Numbered from the stretch's first letter, positions 36,001-46,229 are shown. The stretch: DNA of 64,000 bases from Rhizobiales bacterium IMCC20636 (GCA_016865015.1 CP018226.1:4371001-4435000); one strand, 5' to 3'. The notes: a model not told the origin generated them from the letters alone. Program-made: numbers and translations.

Positions 36001-37041
36001 ATGAACCAGAATTCACGTCGCCAAAAAGCAGTGTTTGGAGCCGCTATTCTGACACTTGGTCTGATGGCCAGCACCAGCTCCGTTTTGGCAGAAGGTGTCG
36101 TCAATCTCTATTCTTCACGCCATTACGATACGGATGAACGCCTCTATTCTGATTTTGAAGAACAGACCGGCATTACCATCAACCGGATTGAGGGCAATGC
36201 TGATGAGTTGATCGCACGTATGGAAGCCGAGGGCGCCAACAGCCCCGCCGACGTGCTGCTGACCGTCGATATTTCGCGCGTTGTGCGGGCAGAGAACAAG
36301 GATCTCCTGTCCACTGTCGACAGTCCTGTCCTCTCGAAGCGCCTGCCGCAGCATCTGCGCCATCCTGACGGGTTGTGGTTCGGTTTTTCTCAGCGTTCGC
36401 GCATTATCTTTTACGCCAAAGACCGTGTTGAAACGCCTCCTGCAACCTATGCCGATCTGGCCAAACCAGAATATGCCGGTATGATATGCGCCCGCTCCAG
36501 CACCAACACCTATCAGATATCTCTGCTGTCTTCGATCATTGCCCATCAGGGCGAAGAAGCGGCAACGAAATGGGCGAAAGCCGTTCGTGAAAACATGGCA
36601 CGCGCACCGCAGGGCGGCGATACCGACCAGTTGCGCGGCATTGCATCCGGTGAGTGTGACATTGCCATTTCGAACACCTATTACTTTGCCCGCGCGCTAC
36701 GCAGTGATGTCAAAGGTCTTTCCGATTCAATTGACAACATCGGATGGGTCTTCCCCGATCAGTCAGGCAATGGTGCTCATATGAACATCTCTGCAGGTGC
36801 CGTTGCAGTCAACGCGCCCAATCGGGAGAATGCCATCAAGTTCCTGGAATATCTGACCAGCGACGCTGCCCAGCAATATTTCTCGGCTGGTAATGATGAG
36901 TATCCTGCAGTGCCAGGTGTGGCCCTCAGCCCGTCAGTGGCCAAACTCGGATTGTTCCGTCAGGATGCAATCAATCTGTCCACAGTGGCAAATAATGCAG
37001 CCACGGCCACAGAGATTTTCAACGCTGTAGGCTGGGAATAA
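36001..37041 (+). CDS. Iron(III) ABC transporter substrate-binding protein
   Basis: A 346-residue periplasmic protein of the FbpA/FutA type. Signal peptide MNQNSRRQKAVFGAAILTLG...SVLA; mature start EGVVNLYSSRHYDTDERLY; GFSQRSRIIFYAKD; and the iron-ligating double tyrosine in ISNTYYFARAL. RirA boxes lie upstream. No permease or ATPase gene adjoins; an FbpB-like permease is encoded alone at 52818-54473. The ATG at 36001 is preferred to a GTG 12 bases earlier. Confidence 0.93.
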   Translation: MNQNSRRQKAVFGAAILTLGLMASTSSVLAEGVVNLYSSRHYDTDERLYSDFEEQTGITINRIEGNADELIARMEAEGANSPADVLLTVDISRVVRAENKDLLSTVDSPVLSKRLPQHLRHPDGLWFGFSQRSRIIFYAKDRVETPPATYADLAKPEYAGMICARSSTNTYQISLLSSIIAHQGEEAATKWAKAVRENMARAPQGGDTDQLRGIASGECDIAISNTYYFARALRSDVKGLSDSIDNIGWVFPDQSGNGAHMNISAGAVAVNAPNRENAIKFLEYLTSDAAQQYFSAGNDEYPAVPGVALSPSVAKLGLFRQDAINLSTVANNAATATEIFNAVGWE

Positions 37042-37069
37042 ATTCAACCCGTCTGACGTCTGACACGAC

Positions 37070-37101
37070 GCCCCGACCGTCTATGCGGTTGGGGCTTTTT
37101 T
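37070..37101 (+). terminator. Intrinsic terminator after the iron-binding protein gene
   Basis: GCCCCGACCG at 37070-37079 pairs with CGGTTGGGGC at 37086-37095 (one G-T pair, six-base loop), followed by six T. Confidence 0.93.
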
Positions 37102-37131
37102 GTGAGCCAAAGGCAGTCATCCAAGCGGGCT

Positions 37132-37380
37132 CTAACTGACTTTGTCCAGCAACCATTTTGCCCGATCGATCTGTTCACGGGTTGTAACGAGTTTTAGCTC
37201 CAGGCGCTCCTTTTTGGCAGCTTTCCGGGTTGTGGACAGTTCCTCAAGCAGTTTGCGTTCATTCGCCAGGAGCTTCTTGATGACTTTTTCAACATGGTTC
37301 GGTTTGATTTTCCTGGCATTGCCCGATTCAAGCCGTCCATAATATTTCTTGAGTTTTTCGATTGCTTTCGTCAGTGGCAT
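37132..37380 (-). CDS. Small charged helical protein of unknown function
   Basis: An 82-residue Lys/Glu/Leu-rich protein, likely two long helices that could form a coiled coil (EKVIKKLLANERKLLEELST, then KKERLELKLVTTREQIDRAK). AAGGA precedes the ATG by nine bases, which supports it as a real gene. It lies 55 bases after the phosphate cotransporter gene on the same strand and may be in its operon. No family recognised. Confidence 0.65.
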   Translation of the reverse strand: MPLTKAIEKLKKYYGRLESGNARKIKPNHVEKVIKKLLANERKLLEELSTTRKAAKKERLELKLVTTREQIDRAKWLLDKVS

Positions 37381-37434
37381 TGTCAGTTATCCTTGTTTGT
37401 TCCCGAAACCACCGCGCCCTGTACCACGACACAC

Positions 37435-39276
37435 TCAGTCTCGGTGGGCATCATGGGCAGTGCTTGCCATCTGCGGCGTATGAGCCTCCAGCTCATCGTC
37501 ATCCATTGCAATAAACTGCTCGACCTCGGCGACAGCGCTGTCTTTTTCTGCGTAGAAAACACATGCCGCTTCAATCAGTTCACGCATCGCGCCATAGGCA
37601 TAATTGCTGTCATTGAGAAATGAGGTTGCGGCATCCGCTGCAATTTTCCGTTTGTTGATCAAGGAACCGATGCGAACATTCGTACTCTGCTGGTCGCGCT
37701 CGACATGAATGCGCTCCTCCTCCAGCCACAAGCGGCTGCGGTTTTCAGGATCAGCCTGATCCAGCTTGTCGATCTCGATCAGGATGCGTGCAATCTGCGT
37801 GCGCAGTTCATTATACAGATCCGACATGGCACCTTCATGACGCGTTGTGTAGCGGATCATGTTTCGGCGCATGTGCTTGATGCTCTTGATCGCGCGCACG
37901 ATCCGCTCGGACACGTCACGCAATTGATAGACCCGCGTAATGACATCCTGCGGCAGTTCTTTGCTCGACGTCCGGGTGGTAAATTCCACAATCGCTGAAT
38001 AGAGGGTTTTGACTCTCTGTTCGTAGCGCTCATCAATGTCGAACTCGAAGGGTCTTCGGCTGGAAGACACAAGCCCGGCAATGTCTGTTGTCTTGAACAA
38101 TTCGTGCCGGTGAATATTCAGTCCATGTGTGATGAGTTCAACCGCATTATCGTAGAGGTGCTTGACCTCGTTCTGCAACGCAGACACGATTGTATCGGGA
38201 AATTCCTCAACAGCTTGGGACAGATATTTCGGACGGCTCAGATCCAGTACCGGTTCGCGGATGGTGCGCTCGATGAACTTTATCAGCCGGGCCATCAGCG
38301 GCAACATCATCACCACGCCGAGAAGATTGAAGATCGTATGAAACACCGCCAGTTTGAGCGCGTAGTCAGTGTCTGCAATCCCCAATATCTGACTGACAAA
38401 ATCGACTGCATCGCGAATCTGATTGATGAACACCAAAGCGACAATCGCAGTCGCACTATTGAAGATTACATGTGCCAAAGCCAGCCGCTTGCCCTGAAAG
38501 TTTGCTGTCAGTGACCCGATGATGGCAGTGATCGTGGTGCCGATATTCGCCCCGATTGCCAATGCCAATGCGTTCTCATAGGAAACCTGGCCGGATGCCA
38601 GTGCGGTGATGATCAGAACCATGGTTGCATGGCTGGACTGCATCACCACCGTGGCTGCAGTGCCAAGCGAGGTGTAGACGACCAACCCCAGAATGCCGGT
38701 CATGGCATAGCGGGTCAGATCGAAGGAATCCTTGAAGGTTTCGAAGCCGACTTTCATGTGGTGGATGCCGAGGAACAGGAAACCTAATCCCGCCAATACA
38801 TAGCCTGCACCGCGGAGGAATTTTGCTTTCTGGAATACCAGCACGACGCCAATGGCCAGAAGCGGCATGGCATAGGCCGAGATCTTGACCTTCAGGCCGA
38901 AACCGGCCACCAGCCAAGCACCCGTGGTGGTGCCGATATTGGCACCAAAAATGATTCCAACACCGGCCGTCAAAGTCAGCAGGCCAGCGCTGAGGAAGGA
39001 AATGGTTATGACCGAGACCAGTGAACTGGACTGCATCAGGGTTGTCGAAACGATCCCGAACAACAGGGATTTGGGCACCGAACTGGTGGCCCGTTCCAAA
39101 ATCTGCTCCAGGAAGCCGCCGCTGAACAGTTTGAACCCATCCTCGAGCATCAACATGCCAAACAGGAAGATCGCGACACCTGCTGCAATCTCCTGAAAGT
39201 CCGAGCTTGCCCAGAACCCGGAAATCAGGATGCCTATTATGACCGGCAGCATGAGCCGTTTCATGGTCGTTTTCAC
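37435..39276 (-). CDS. Na/Pi cotransporter family protein (NptA-type)
   Basis: A 613-residue membrane protein. Two Na/Pi-cotransporter repeats carry the QSS motifs (LMQSSSLVSVITISFLSAG and VVMQSSHATMVLIITALASG), with about nine hydrophobic segments to residue 335. A cytoplasmic PhoU-like helical domain fills the last 250 residues. It starts (GTG at 39276; ATG at 39264 possible) seven bases after the PiT-type gene, so the two phosphate transporters form an operon. Confidence 0.9.
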   Translation of the reverse strand: MKTTMKRLMLPVIIGILISGFWASSDFQEIAAGVAIFLFGMLMLEDGFKLFSGGFLEQILERATSSVPKSLLFGIVSTTLMQSSSLVSVITISFLSAGLLTLTAGVGIIFGANIGTTTGAWLVAGFGLKVKISAYAMPLLAIGVVLVFQKAKFLRGAGYVLAGLGFLFLGIHHMKVGFETFKDSFDLTRYAMTGILGLVVYTSLGTAATVVMQSSHATMVLIITALASGQVSYENALALAIGANIGTTITAIIGSLTANFQGKRLALAHVIFNSATAIVALVFINQIRDAVDFVSQILGIADTDYALKLAVFHTIFNLLGVVMMLPLMARLIKFIERTIREPVLDLSRPKYLSQAVEEFPDTIVSALQNEVKHLYDNAVELITHGLNIHRHELFKTTDIAGLVSSSRRPFEFDIDERYEQRVKTLYSAIVEFTTRTSSKELPQDVITRVYQLRDVSERIVRAIKSIKHMRRNMIRYTTRHEGAMSDLYNELRTQIARILIEIDKLDQADPENRSRLWLEEERIHVERDQQSTNVRIGSLINKRKIAADAATSFLNDSNYAYGAMRELIEAACVFYAEKDSAVAEVEQFIAMDDDELEAHTPQMASTAHDAHRD

Positions 39277-39283
39277 AGGCGGA

Positions 39284-40855
39284 TCATGGCAGCATCATGC
39301 CGCGCAGCACGAAATAGAACATGGCGGCAAGAAAAGCCGACACAGGAACTGTGATGATCCATGCCGAGATGATCTTGAGCAAGGCTGACCGTTTCACCAA
39401 TTGTCGTTTCAGCGCCTTTTGCAGCTCCTTGCGCTGAGCTGCCGGAATGACCGCTTCAGCACCCATTTTCTTCAACTCGGTCAAGATGCGCAGCTTGTCC
39501 TCGGGTGGCGCATTGCGAAAGTCGTTCAGCACTCTTTCAGTTTCCAGGAAATCCGGCTGTCCCTTGTGGCTGGCCAGAACGTTCTCGACGACACGGCCCA
39601 GTCGCTGTTCCAGGAACTCGCGCAGAAACCCGACTCCGAACACCGCGCCCAACGCCACATGTGTCGAACTGATGGGCATGCCCATCTGACTGGCGATGAT
39701 CACTGTTATGGCAGCGGCCAAGGCGATGCAGAAGGCTCTCGAGCGATCCAGTTCGGTGATCTCTGAGCCAACTGTGCGGATCAATTTAGGCCCGAACAAT
39801 GCAAGGCCAACGGCAATCCCAAGCGCGCCGATCACCATGATCCAAAGCGGAATGGCCACTTTCGCACCGCCAGCGCCTTCGGTCAGAACATCGACCACAC
39901 CGGCCAGCGGGCCGACCGCATTGGCCACGTCATTTGCACCATGGGCAAAGCTCAGCAATGCAGCAGACAGGATCAAAGGAATTGTGAAAAGGCGGTTTAC
40001 CCCGTCCCGATCAGGCGTCAATCCCGGTGCCGCCTTGCGGATTATCGGCGTGACCAGCACCCACACAAGGGCTGCCACCAGCAACCCGGCCACCAGCGCT
40101 GTCGGGAAGCTGACACTGATGATCTTGCTGACGCCTTTGAGGAAAATATATGTGGTAAAAGCCCATGCCATGATGGCGATCATGACTGGAACCACCCGCT
40201 TGGCCGCCTCAACCGGATCGTCCCGGAAAAACACCATTTTTTTCAGCGTATACAAGAAGCCAGCTGCGACAATGCCTCCGGTAACCGGGGAGATGACCCA
40301 GCTGAGGGCTATTTTTCCCATCGAGTCCCAGTTGACGATGTCCCACCCCCCGGCAGCGATGCCCGCGCCCATAACGCCGCCGACAATCGCATGGGTGGTG
40401 GAGACAGGTGCCCCAAGCCAGGTCGCCGCATTGAGCCAGATTGCAGCGCCCATCAGGGCGCCCATCATCACCCAGACAAAGACGTTCGCATCATTGATGT
40501 CAGCTGGATCAATGATGCCTTTCTTCACGGTCGATACCACGTCACCGCCTGCGATAATCGCACCGCCGGCCTCGAAAACCGCGGCAATCGCAATTGCACC
40601 TGTCAGGGTCAGCGCGAAGGAACCGACAGCGGGACCGACATTGTTGGCCACATCGTTTGCCCCGATGTTCATCGCCATATAGGCGCCAATGACTGCAGCT
40701 GAAATCAACAAATAGGCTTGCTCGACATGGGCGAAATTGCTGCCTGTGTAGATCACTACAAGGACAATGAAGATGATCGCGACACCCAGCCGACCGACTT
40801 CGGATCGGCTCAGACTGGCCGCCTTCTCGATCTTCAGATATTCTTTTACCTGCAT
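39284..40855 (-). CDS. Inorganic phosphate transporter (PiT family)
   Basis: A 523-residue low-affinity phosphate transporter. The two PiT signatures GANDVANNVGPAVGS and GANDVANAVGPLAG are both intact, about 300 residues apart, with ten or more membrane helices and a large hydrophilic loop between the last helices. GGGAGG five bases before the ATG at 40855 fixes the start; a longer frame upstream is not used. Confidence 0.93.
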   Translation of the reverse strand: MQVKEYLKIEKAASLSRSEVGRLGVAIIFIVLVVIYTGSNFAHVEQAYLLISAAVIGAYMAMNIGANDVANNVGPAVGSFALTLTGAIAIAAVFEAGGAIIAGGDVVSTVKKGIIDPADINDANVFVWVMMGALMGAAIWLNAATWLGAPVSTTHAIVGGVMGAGIAAGGWDIVNWDSMGKIALSWVISPVTGGIVAAGFLYTLKKMVFFRDDPVEAAKRVVPVMIAIMAWAFTTYIFLKGVSKIISVSFPTALVAGLLVAALVWVLVTPIIRKAAPGLTPDRDGVNRLFTIPLILSAALLSFAHGANDVANAVGPLAGVVDVLTEGAGGAKVAIPLWIMVIGALGIAVGLALFGPKLIRTVGSEITELDRSRAFCIALAAAITVIIASQMGMPISSTHVALGAVFGVGFLREFLEQRLGRVVENVLASHKGQPDFLETERVLNDFRNAPPEDKLRILTELKKMGAEAVIPAAQRKELQKALKRQLVKRSALLKIISAWIITVPVSAFLAAMFYFVLRGMMLP

Positions 40856-41514
40856 GAACCCCTCCCTAACCCGACCGTGATCATCGCTCTCTCGCGGCAA
40901 TGCACTTGCCATCAAGAATAACATGTTCGAGATGATCAATGCCTCATACTCTGCATCAATTCTACCCGCAGTGGTTTTGATCGGTTATGCGATAGATCAA
41001 ACGAATGACAGAAAAACTGAAAGCTATCCGAGCCCAGATCCAGCGCTTTTACCGGACCAGTGAAAGAGCAACCTGCAAAGCCTTGCAAGTTCACTGGTCT
41101 GGTTGAGAGTTTTGCGGAATGTATGATGTTCCGCCAAATTCGAATCTAAAGTGCGACATTCAACCGCAGTGCCCAACTGTTTCAAAGTAACGGCATGAAC
41201 GATAAGTAATCTACGGAACTCCAATCTGGAGACTTCCCGTAAATCCCCAAGAGCTGTGGCATCGGCCCTATGCAATCCCGCATTTCTGCCACGCCGGATG
41301 GGTAACAGGTTATTGGTAACCGTCTGGATCATCTGATCAGCCTCACCAAACCTACTGTGGTTCATGCTTATTTGAGCCATCTTGAGGGCAATTGATAAAC
41401 GGAAACTCGCAAGCTCATCTGAGCATATGAAGCTCTCATTGCTTCACCAAACAGAGTTCCTGCAAACCAAAAACGTTCATTAACATCGGCGAGATTTCGG
41501 CCGAGGGAGAAATA
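40856..41514. other. 659-base intergenic region between pit and BCCT genes
   Basis: Divergent promoter region with no convincing gene. It holds a hairpin (ACCAGTGAA at 41056-41064 with TTCACTGGT at 41090-41098) and a single Pho-box-like half-site CTGTCAT on the minus strand at 41005-41011. A minus-strand frame at 41024-41380 has no ribosome site and codon choice unlike its neighbours. Confidence 0.5.
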
Positions 41515-43185
41515 ATGCCTATAAAACCACCAGTCACAGATTTACCGATTCGTGTTGCGAAATCGGGTTTCTATCGTGGCTTCACCAAAGATGTGACCAT
41601 CACTGCCAAGATTTTGGTTGGAGGGTTGATCATTTGGGCGATTGCTTTTCCTGATCAGGCAGCCGCCGTTCTGGGGTCCGTAAACAACATCATCCTTGCA
41701 ACGTTCAGCTACTGGTACGTCTATTCAATGGCGTTCTTCGTTATACTTTGTTTTGTACTGGCGCTCTGGCCATCTGCAGGAAAGCTGCGACTGGGGCTAG
41801 AAGACGACAGGCCCGAGTTTTCCAATTTCTCCTGGTTCTCGATGATGTTTGGCGCAGGTATCGGCATCGGCATGCTGACCTTCGCAACCGCTGAGCCAAT
41901 GTATCACTTTGCCAAGAACCCATCGACCATCATGGGTCTGACCGAAGGCAGTACCGCTGGAAACGTGCGGGATGCCTATATCTGGTCCTTCACCCATTGG
42001 GGGCTTGCCGCATGGGCTGCCTATGCCATCGTTGGCCTTGCATTGGGGTATTTCTCCTACCGCCGCGGTCTGCCTTTGACGATCCGCTCTGCGCTGACAC
42101 CGATTTTTGGTCAGTCACTGTCCGGACCGATCGGCCACACCGTCGATGTGGTTGCTGTTGTGGCCACCGTCCTCGGCGTGTCGCAAACACTGGGCTTCGG
42201 TGTTGAACAGTTTATTTCCGGATTATCCCGCATAGGCGTCGGCGACTGGCTCTATGCCACCGCTGCAGATGGCACCAAATCGTCCTCGACGCTTGGTATC
42301 ATTGTCGCGTTGATCGTGATCATGGGTGCCTCGACACTGTCCGCAATGTCGGGTGTTGGCAAAGGCATCAAATGGCTGTCCAACCTCAATATGGGTCTCA
42401 GCTTCTTCGTCCTAATCTTCTTCCTGCTGTTTGGGTCAACCTTCTTTGGGCTGCAAACTCTGTTTGTCGGCATGTGGGATTACCTGGTGTCGATCCCGGC
42501 AAATATTTTCACTGTCTGGGCGAAAGACGGCACGGAAACCGGCGATGCCCTGGCCAGCTGGCAAGGTGGCTGGACCATCTTCTACTGGGCCTGGTGGATT
42601 GCATTTGCACCATTCGTCGGTGTCTTTCTGGCCCGAATTTCCAAAGGCCGGACGATCCGCGAATATGTTCTGGGTGCCATGATCATCCCGGCTATCATGT
42701 GCTTTATCTGGTTTGCTCTGGTTGGCGGCACCGCCATTGATCTGGAACTATCAGGTGTGGCCAATGGCGCTATTGTCGATGCAGGTCAGGCTGATCAGCT
42801 CTTCGCAATGTTGTCGGTCATGCTCAGCGGACCCATGGCCTATGCGATGTCGGTCATCGTGGTCATCCTGTTGCTGACCTATCTTGTGACATCAGCCGAT
42901 AGTGCCGTGTTGATCATCAATACGATCAATGCTGCCGGCGATGAGGGCCCCAAAGCCCGTCCGCATATCCTGTTCTGGGGCGCAGCCTTGGCCTGTGTGG
43001 TTGGTGGTCTGATTCTCGCAGGAGGATTGGGGGCCATTCAAACCGCCATGGTGATCGGTGCCCTGCCCTTCAGCTTCGTCATGGTTTTGATGGGGCTTGC
43101 ACTCATCAAGGCAGTCTATCGTGACGGGCAACGGCTGAAGCACGGCTTGCCAACGACCCATCTGGAAGCTGATCCAGCAGAGTAA
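41515..43185 (+). CDS. BCCT-family (betaine/choline/carnitine) transporter
   Basis: A 556-residue secondary transporter with twelve hydrophobic helices and the BCCT signature region FGAGIGIGMLTFATAEPMYHF, plus the aromatic stretch GWTIFYWAWWIAFAPFVGVFLARISKGRTIREY. Usual substrates are glycine betaine, choline or similar trimethylamines. GAGGGAG lies just before the ATG. It has no partner gene and is followed by a 15-bp perfect hairpin. Confidence 0.93.
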   Translation: MPIKPPVTDLPIRVAKSGFYRGFTKDVTITAKILVGGLIIWAIAFPDQAAAVLGSVNNIILATFSYWYVYSMAFFVILCFVLALWPSAGKLRLGLEDDRPEFSNFSWFSMMFGAGIGIGMLTFATAEPMYHFAKNPSTIMGLTEGSTAGNVRDAYIWSFTHWGLAAWAAYAIVGLALGYFSYRRGLPLTIRSALTPIFGQSLSGPIGHTVDVVAVVATVLGVSQTLGFGVEQFISGLSRIGVGDWLYATAADGTKSSSTLGIIVALIVIMGASTLSAMSGVGKGIKWLSNLNMGLSFFVLIFFLLFGSTFFGLQTLFVGMWDYLVSIPANIFTVWAKDGTETGDALASWQGGWTIFYWAWWIAFAPFVGVFLARISKGRTIREYVLGAMIIPAIMCFIWFALVGGTAIDLELSGVANGAIVDAGQADQLFAMLSVMLSGPMAYAMSVIVVILLLTYLVTSADSAVLIINTINAAGDEGPKARPHILFWGAALACVVGGLILAGGLGAIQTAMVIGALPFSFVMVLMGLALIKAVYRDGQRLKHGLPTTHLEADPAE

Positions 43186-43201
43186 CAGCCTTACAAACCA
43201 A

Positions 43202-43235
43202 CTGCGTCACGAAACATATCTGTTTCGTGACGCAG
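43202..43235. terminator. Perfect 15-bp hairpin between convergent BCCT and mmsA genes
   Basis: CTGCGTCACGAAACA at 43202-43216 is exactly complementary to 43221-43235 with a TATC loop. It sits between two convergent genes, so a bidirectional terminator is likely, although neither side has a clear T-run. Confidence 0.55.
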
Positions 43236-43311
43236 ACTACCGGTTAAAACGAGGCCCAGACATATCTCATCTCGTTATCAAAATTGGCGTTTTGTCAGTG
43301 AGACAAAACCC

Positions 43312-44814
43312 CTAGGCATCTTTTCCGGATGTGAAGTTGAATTCCGCACCTGTACGAATGCCAGAAGGCCAGCGCGTGGTCATGGTCTTCAGACGCGTGT
43401 AGAAACGCACACCTTCCATGCCATGAATGTGATGATCACCAAAAAGCGATCTCTTCCATCCACCAAAGCTGTGATACGCGACGGGGACCGGAATTGGCAC
43501 ATTGATGCCGACCATGCCAATGCGGGCACGTGACCAGAAGTCCCGCGCGGCATCACCATCGCGCGTAAAGATCGCGGTGCCGTTGCCATATTCATGATCG
43601 TTGACCATGTTGACAGCATCATCATAGGATTTGCCGCGTACCACGGAGAGCACCGGCCCAAAAATTTCTTCCTGATAGATCGACATGTCGGTTGTGACAT
43701 TGTCAAACAGACAGCCACCGATGAAGTAACCGCCTTCATAGCCCTGAAGCTTCAGACCGCGCCCATCGACGACCAGATTGGCGCCCTTTTCCAAACCCTG
43801 ATCAATATAGTCATGGATCTTGTCAAAGCTCTGCTTGGATATGACAGGGCCAAGTTCGGAGGTGGAATCCGTATATGGCGCAACCTTCAAGGCGCGGATA
43901 CGCGGTGCCAGCGACTCGATCAGCCGGTCGGCGGTATCTTCACCAATCGGCACTGCAACAGAGATCGCCATACAGCGTTCACCAGCCGACCCATAGGCTG
44001 AGCCGATCAATGCGTCGGTGACCTGGTCCATGTCGGCATCCGGCATGATCACCATATGATTCTTGGCACCACAAAGGGCCTGCACACGCTTGCCGTTGGA
44101 TGTACCACGCTTGTAGATGTATTCGCCGATGGCGGTTGAACCGACAAAACTTACGGCTTCAACCTTCGGGTGGTCGAGCAAAGCATCAACAGCTTCCTTG
44201 TCTCCGTTGACCACGTTGAACACGCCTTCAGGCAGGCCGGCTTCTGCCAGCAATTCAGCAACCCGCAAAACCACAGACGGGTCTTTTTCGGACGGTTTCA
44301 GAATGAATGTATTTCCGCAGGCAATGGCGACCGGATACATCCACAAGGGAACCATTGCGGGAAAATTGAAAGGGGTTATGCCTGCAACCACACCCACAGG
44401 CTGGCGCACCGAGAAACTGTCGACATTCGATCCGACCTGTTCGGAGTATTCGCCTTTAAGCGCTTGTGGAATACTGGATGCAAATTCGACCACTTCAATG
44501 CCACGTGCAATTTCACCCATGGCATCCGGCAAGGTTTTGCCGTGCTCTGCAGACAGGAGAGTTGCCAATTCCTTGATGTTCTTTTTCAGAAGATCGCGGA
44601 AATCGAACATCACTGCTGCGCGTTTCGCTGGCGGTGTTGCAGCCCATCCCGGCAGTGCTTTTGCAGCAATCTCGACGATCGTATCGACATCATCCTTTGA
44701 CGCCAATGTGACTTTCCCGCTGACTTCACCAGTCGAAGGGTTGACGATATCTGATGTGCGCGTCGCTGTTCCCGACCACGGCTTGTTGGAATGAAAGTGC
44801 CCTACAGTATTCAT
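43312..44814 (-). CDS. mmsA: CoA-acylating methylmalonate-semialdehyde dehydrogenase
   Basis: A 500-residue aldehyde dehydrogenase of the MmsA/IolA type, converting malonate or methylmalonate semialdehyde to acetyl- or propionyl-CoA. The catalytic Cys281 is in GSAGERCMAI, and QALCGAKNH replaces the general-base Glu region, as is characteristic of this CoA-dependent subfamily. AAGGAGatatc precedes the ATG at 44814. It is the fourth gene of an operon with an alcohol dehydrogenase and a TRAP importer. Confidence 0.93.
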   Translation of the reverse strand: MNTVGHFHSNKPWSGTATRTSDIVNPSTGEVSGKVTLASKDDVDTIVEIAAKALPGWAATPPAKRAAVMFDFRDLLKKNIKELATLLSAEHGKTLPDAMGEIARGIEVVEFASSIPQALKGEYSEQVGSNVDSFSVRQPVGVVAGITPFNFPAMVPLWMYPVAIACGNTFILKPSEKDPSVVLRVAELLAEAGLPEGVFNVVNGDKEAVDALLDHPKVEAVSFVGSTAIGEYIYKRGTSNGKRVQALCGAKNHMVIMPDADMDQVTDALIGSAYGSAGERCMAISVAVPIGEDTADRLIESLAPRIRALKVAPYTDSTSELGPVISKQSFDKIHDYIDQGLEKGANLVVDGRGLKLQGYEGGYFIGGCLFDNVTTDMSIYQEEIFGPVLSVVRGKSYDDAVNMVNDHEYGNGTAIFTRDGDAARDFWSRARIGMVGINVPIPVPVAYHSFGGWKRSLFGDHHIHGMEGVRFYTRLKTMTTRWPSGIRTGAEFNFTSGKDA

Positions 44815-44870
44815 GATATCTCCTTGATTCATGATATTTTGAAAATGACTTTTGAGTGTTTGATCATCGC

Positions 44871-46229
44871 CTATCCGTAAGCGACTGTCGGCAACCAGGT
44901 TGCCAATTTTGGAAACAGGAATATGGATGCAACCACGATCAACTGAATGATGGCAAAAGGAATGATCCCCTTATAGATCGTCGTGGTGCTGATGCCCTTG
45001 GGGGCCACACCTTTCATGTAAAAAAGCGCAAAGCCGACTGGTGGCGTTATAAACGACGTTTGCAAAGTTACGGCAAACAAAATTGCAAACCAGACAAGGT
45101 CGACATCCATGCCGATCAGGACGGGCGCCAAAAGTGGCAGCATGATCAGGGTGATCTCAATCCAGTCCAGTACAAATCCCAATACGAAGGCAATCAACAG
45201 AATGAAGATGACAACACCATCGGGTCCGAAAGGAAGTGCCATAAGGCCATCTTCGATGAGTTCATCACCACCGAACCCGCGCAGCACCAGAGCAAAGGCG
45301 GTTGCTCCGACAAACAGGGCAAAAATGTAGGATGTCGTTCTCATGGTCCCCTGCAGGACATCGCGAAAACTGGCGAAGGACAAGCGGCCACGTGACAGCG
45401 CAAGCAAGGTCGCACCAAGTGCACCAACGCCGGAGGCTTCGGTGGGTGTGGCAATACCAAAAAAAATGCTGCCCAGAACCGCAATGATCAGGATCGTTGG
45501 TGGAATGGTTGATTTCAGAACCCGAAGCAACAGCCTGAAATTTACCGGCTCAGCATCTTCGGGGGCAGGAGCGACAGACGGACGAAGCCAGGCATAAACC
45601 AGAATAAACAGCGCATAGAGGAAGCCAAGCATCAGCCCGGGAAACATTGCGCCCATGAACAGATCGCCAACGGATACGCGGATCTGGTCGGCCATCAGAA
45701 CCAGCATGATCGATGGCGGTATCAATATGCCCAACGTGCCAGTGGCGCAGACAACGCCGCAGGCCAGTGCCGCGTCATAATTGTGTTTGAGCATCATCGG
45801 CACGCCGAGAATTGCCAGCAACACAACAGCCGCACCGATAATCCCTGTTGATGCGGCCAGAAGCACACCGATGAAAACCACGGTAATTGCCAGGCCACCC
45901 CGTACCCGGCCGAAGAGCTTTGCCAGATCAGTCATCAGGTCTTCGGCAATTCCGGATTTGTCCATCATGATTCCCATGAAGACAAACATCGGCAATGCCA
46001 CCAGCACCCAATTGTTCATGACCGCATAAATGCGTTCGATGACAATCGAGCTGTAGCCCCAATCAACGCCGAAAAACGTGTCCAGATAGGTATCCGAGAA
46101 AACAGAAATGGCCGTGAAGATGACAGCCAGTCCGCCCATCAACCAGGCAACCGGAAATCCGGTAAAGATCGACACGACAAATGTGACAAACAGCGCGATC
46201 GCCATATATTGAGCTGGATCGCTGATCAT
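44871..46229 (-). CDS. TRAP transporter large permease (DctM family)
   Basis: A 452-residue polytopic permease with DctM-type segments VALPMFVFMGIMMDKSGIAEDL, GTLGILIPPSIMLVLMADQI and FITPPVGFALFYMKGVAPKG. The start at 46229 overlaps the small-permease stop (ATGA). It is the ion-coupled subunit of the second TRAP importer of the window. Confidence 0.93.
   Translation of the reverse strand: MISDPAQYMAIALFVTFVVSIFTGFPVAWLMGGLAVIFTAISVFSDTYLDTFFGVDWGYSSIVIERIYAVMNNWVLVALPMFVFMGIMMDKSGIAEDLMTDLAKLFGRVRGGLAITVVFIGVLLAASTGIIGAAVVLLAILGVPMMLKHNYDAALACGVVCATGTLGILIPPSIMLVLMADQIRVSVGDLFMGAMFPGLMLGFLYALFILVYAWLRPSVAPAPEDAEPVNFRLLLRVLKSTIPPTILIIAVLGSIFFGIATPTEASGVGALGATLLALSRGRLSFASFRDVLQGTMRTTSYIFALFVGATAFALVLRGFGGDELIEDGLMALPFGPDGVVIFILLIAFVLGFVLDWIEITLIMLPLLAPVLIGMDVDLVWFAILFAVTLQTSFITPPVGFALFYMKGVAPKGISTTTIYKGIIPFAIIQLIVVASIFLFPKLATWLPTVAYG

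Noticed and set aside
39696-40682. A 328-codon plus-strand frame inside the PiT gene
   Set aside because: Antisense to a gene with both GANDVAN signatures; low-complexity Ala/Thr/Pro composition.
41005-41011. A possible Pho box upstream of the PiT gene
   Set aside because: Only one CTGTCAT half-site is present; the expected second half reads TTGATCT, so support is too weak.
41024-41380. A 118-codon minus-strand frame between the PiT and BCCT genes
   Set aside because: No Shine-Dalgarno, no recognised motif, and frequent AGG, AGA and TTA codons unlike the neighbours.
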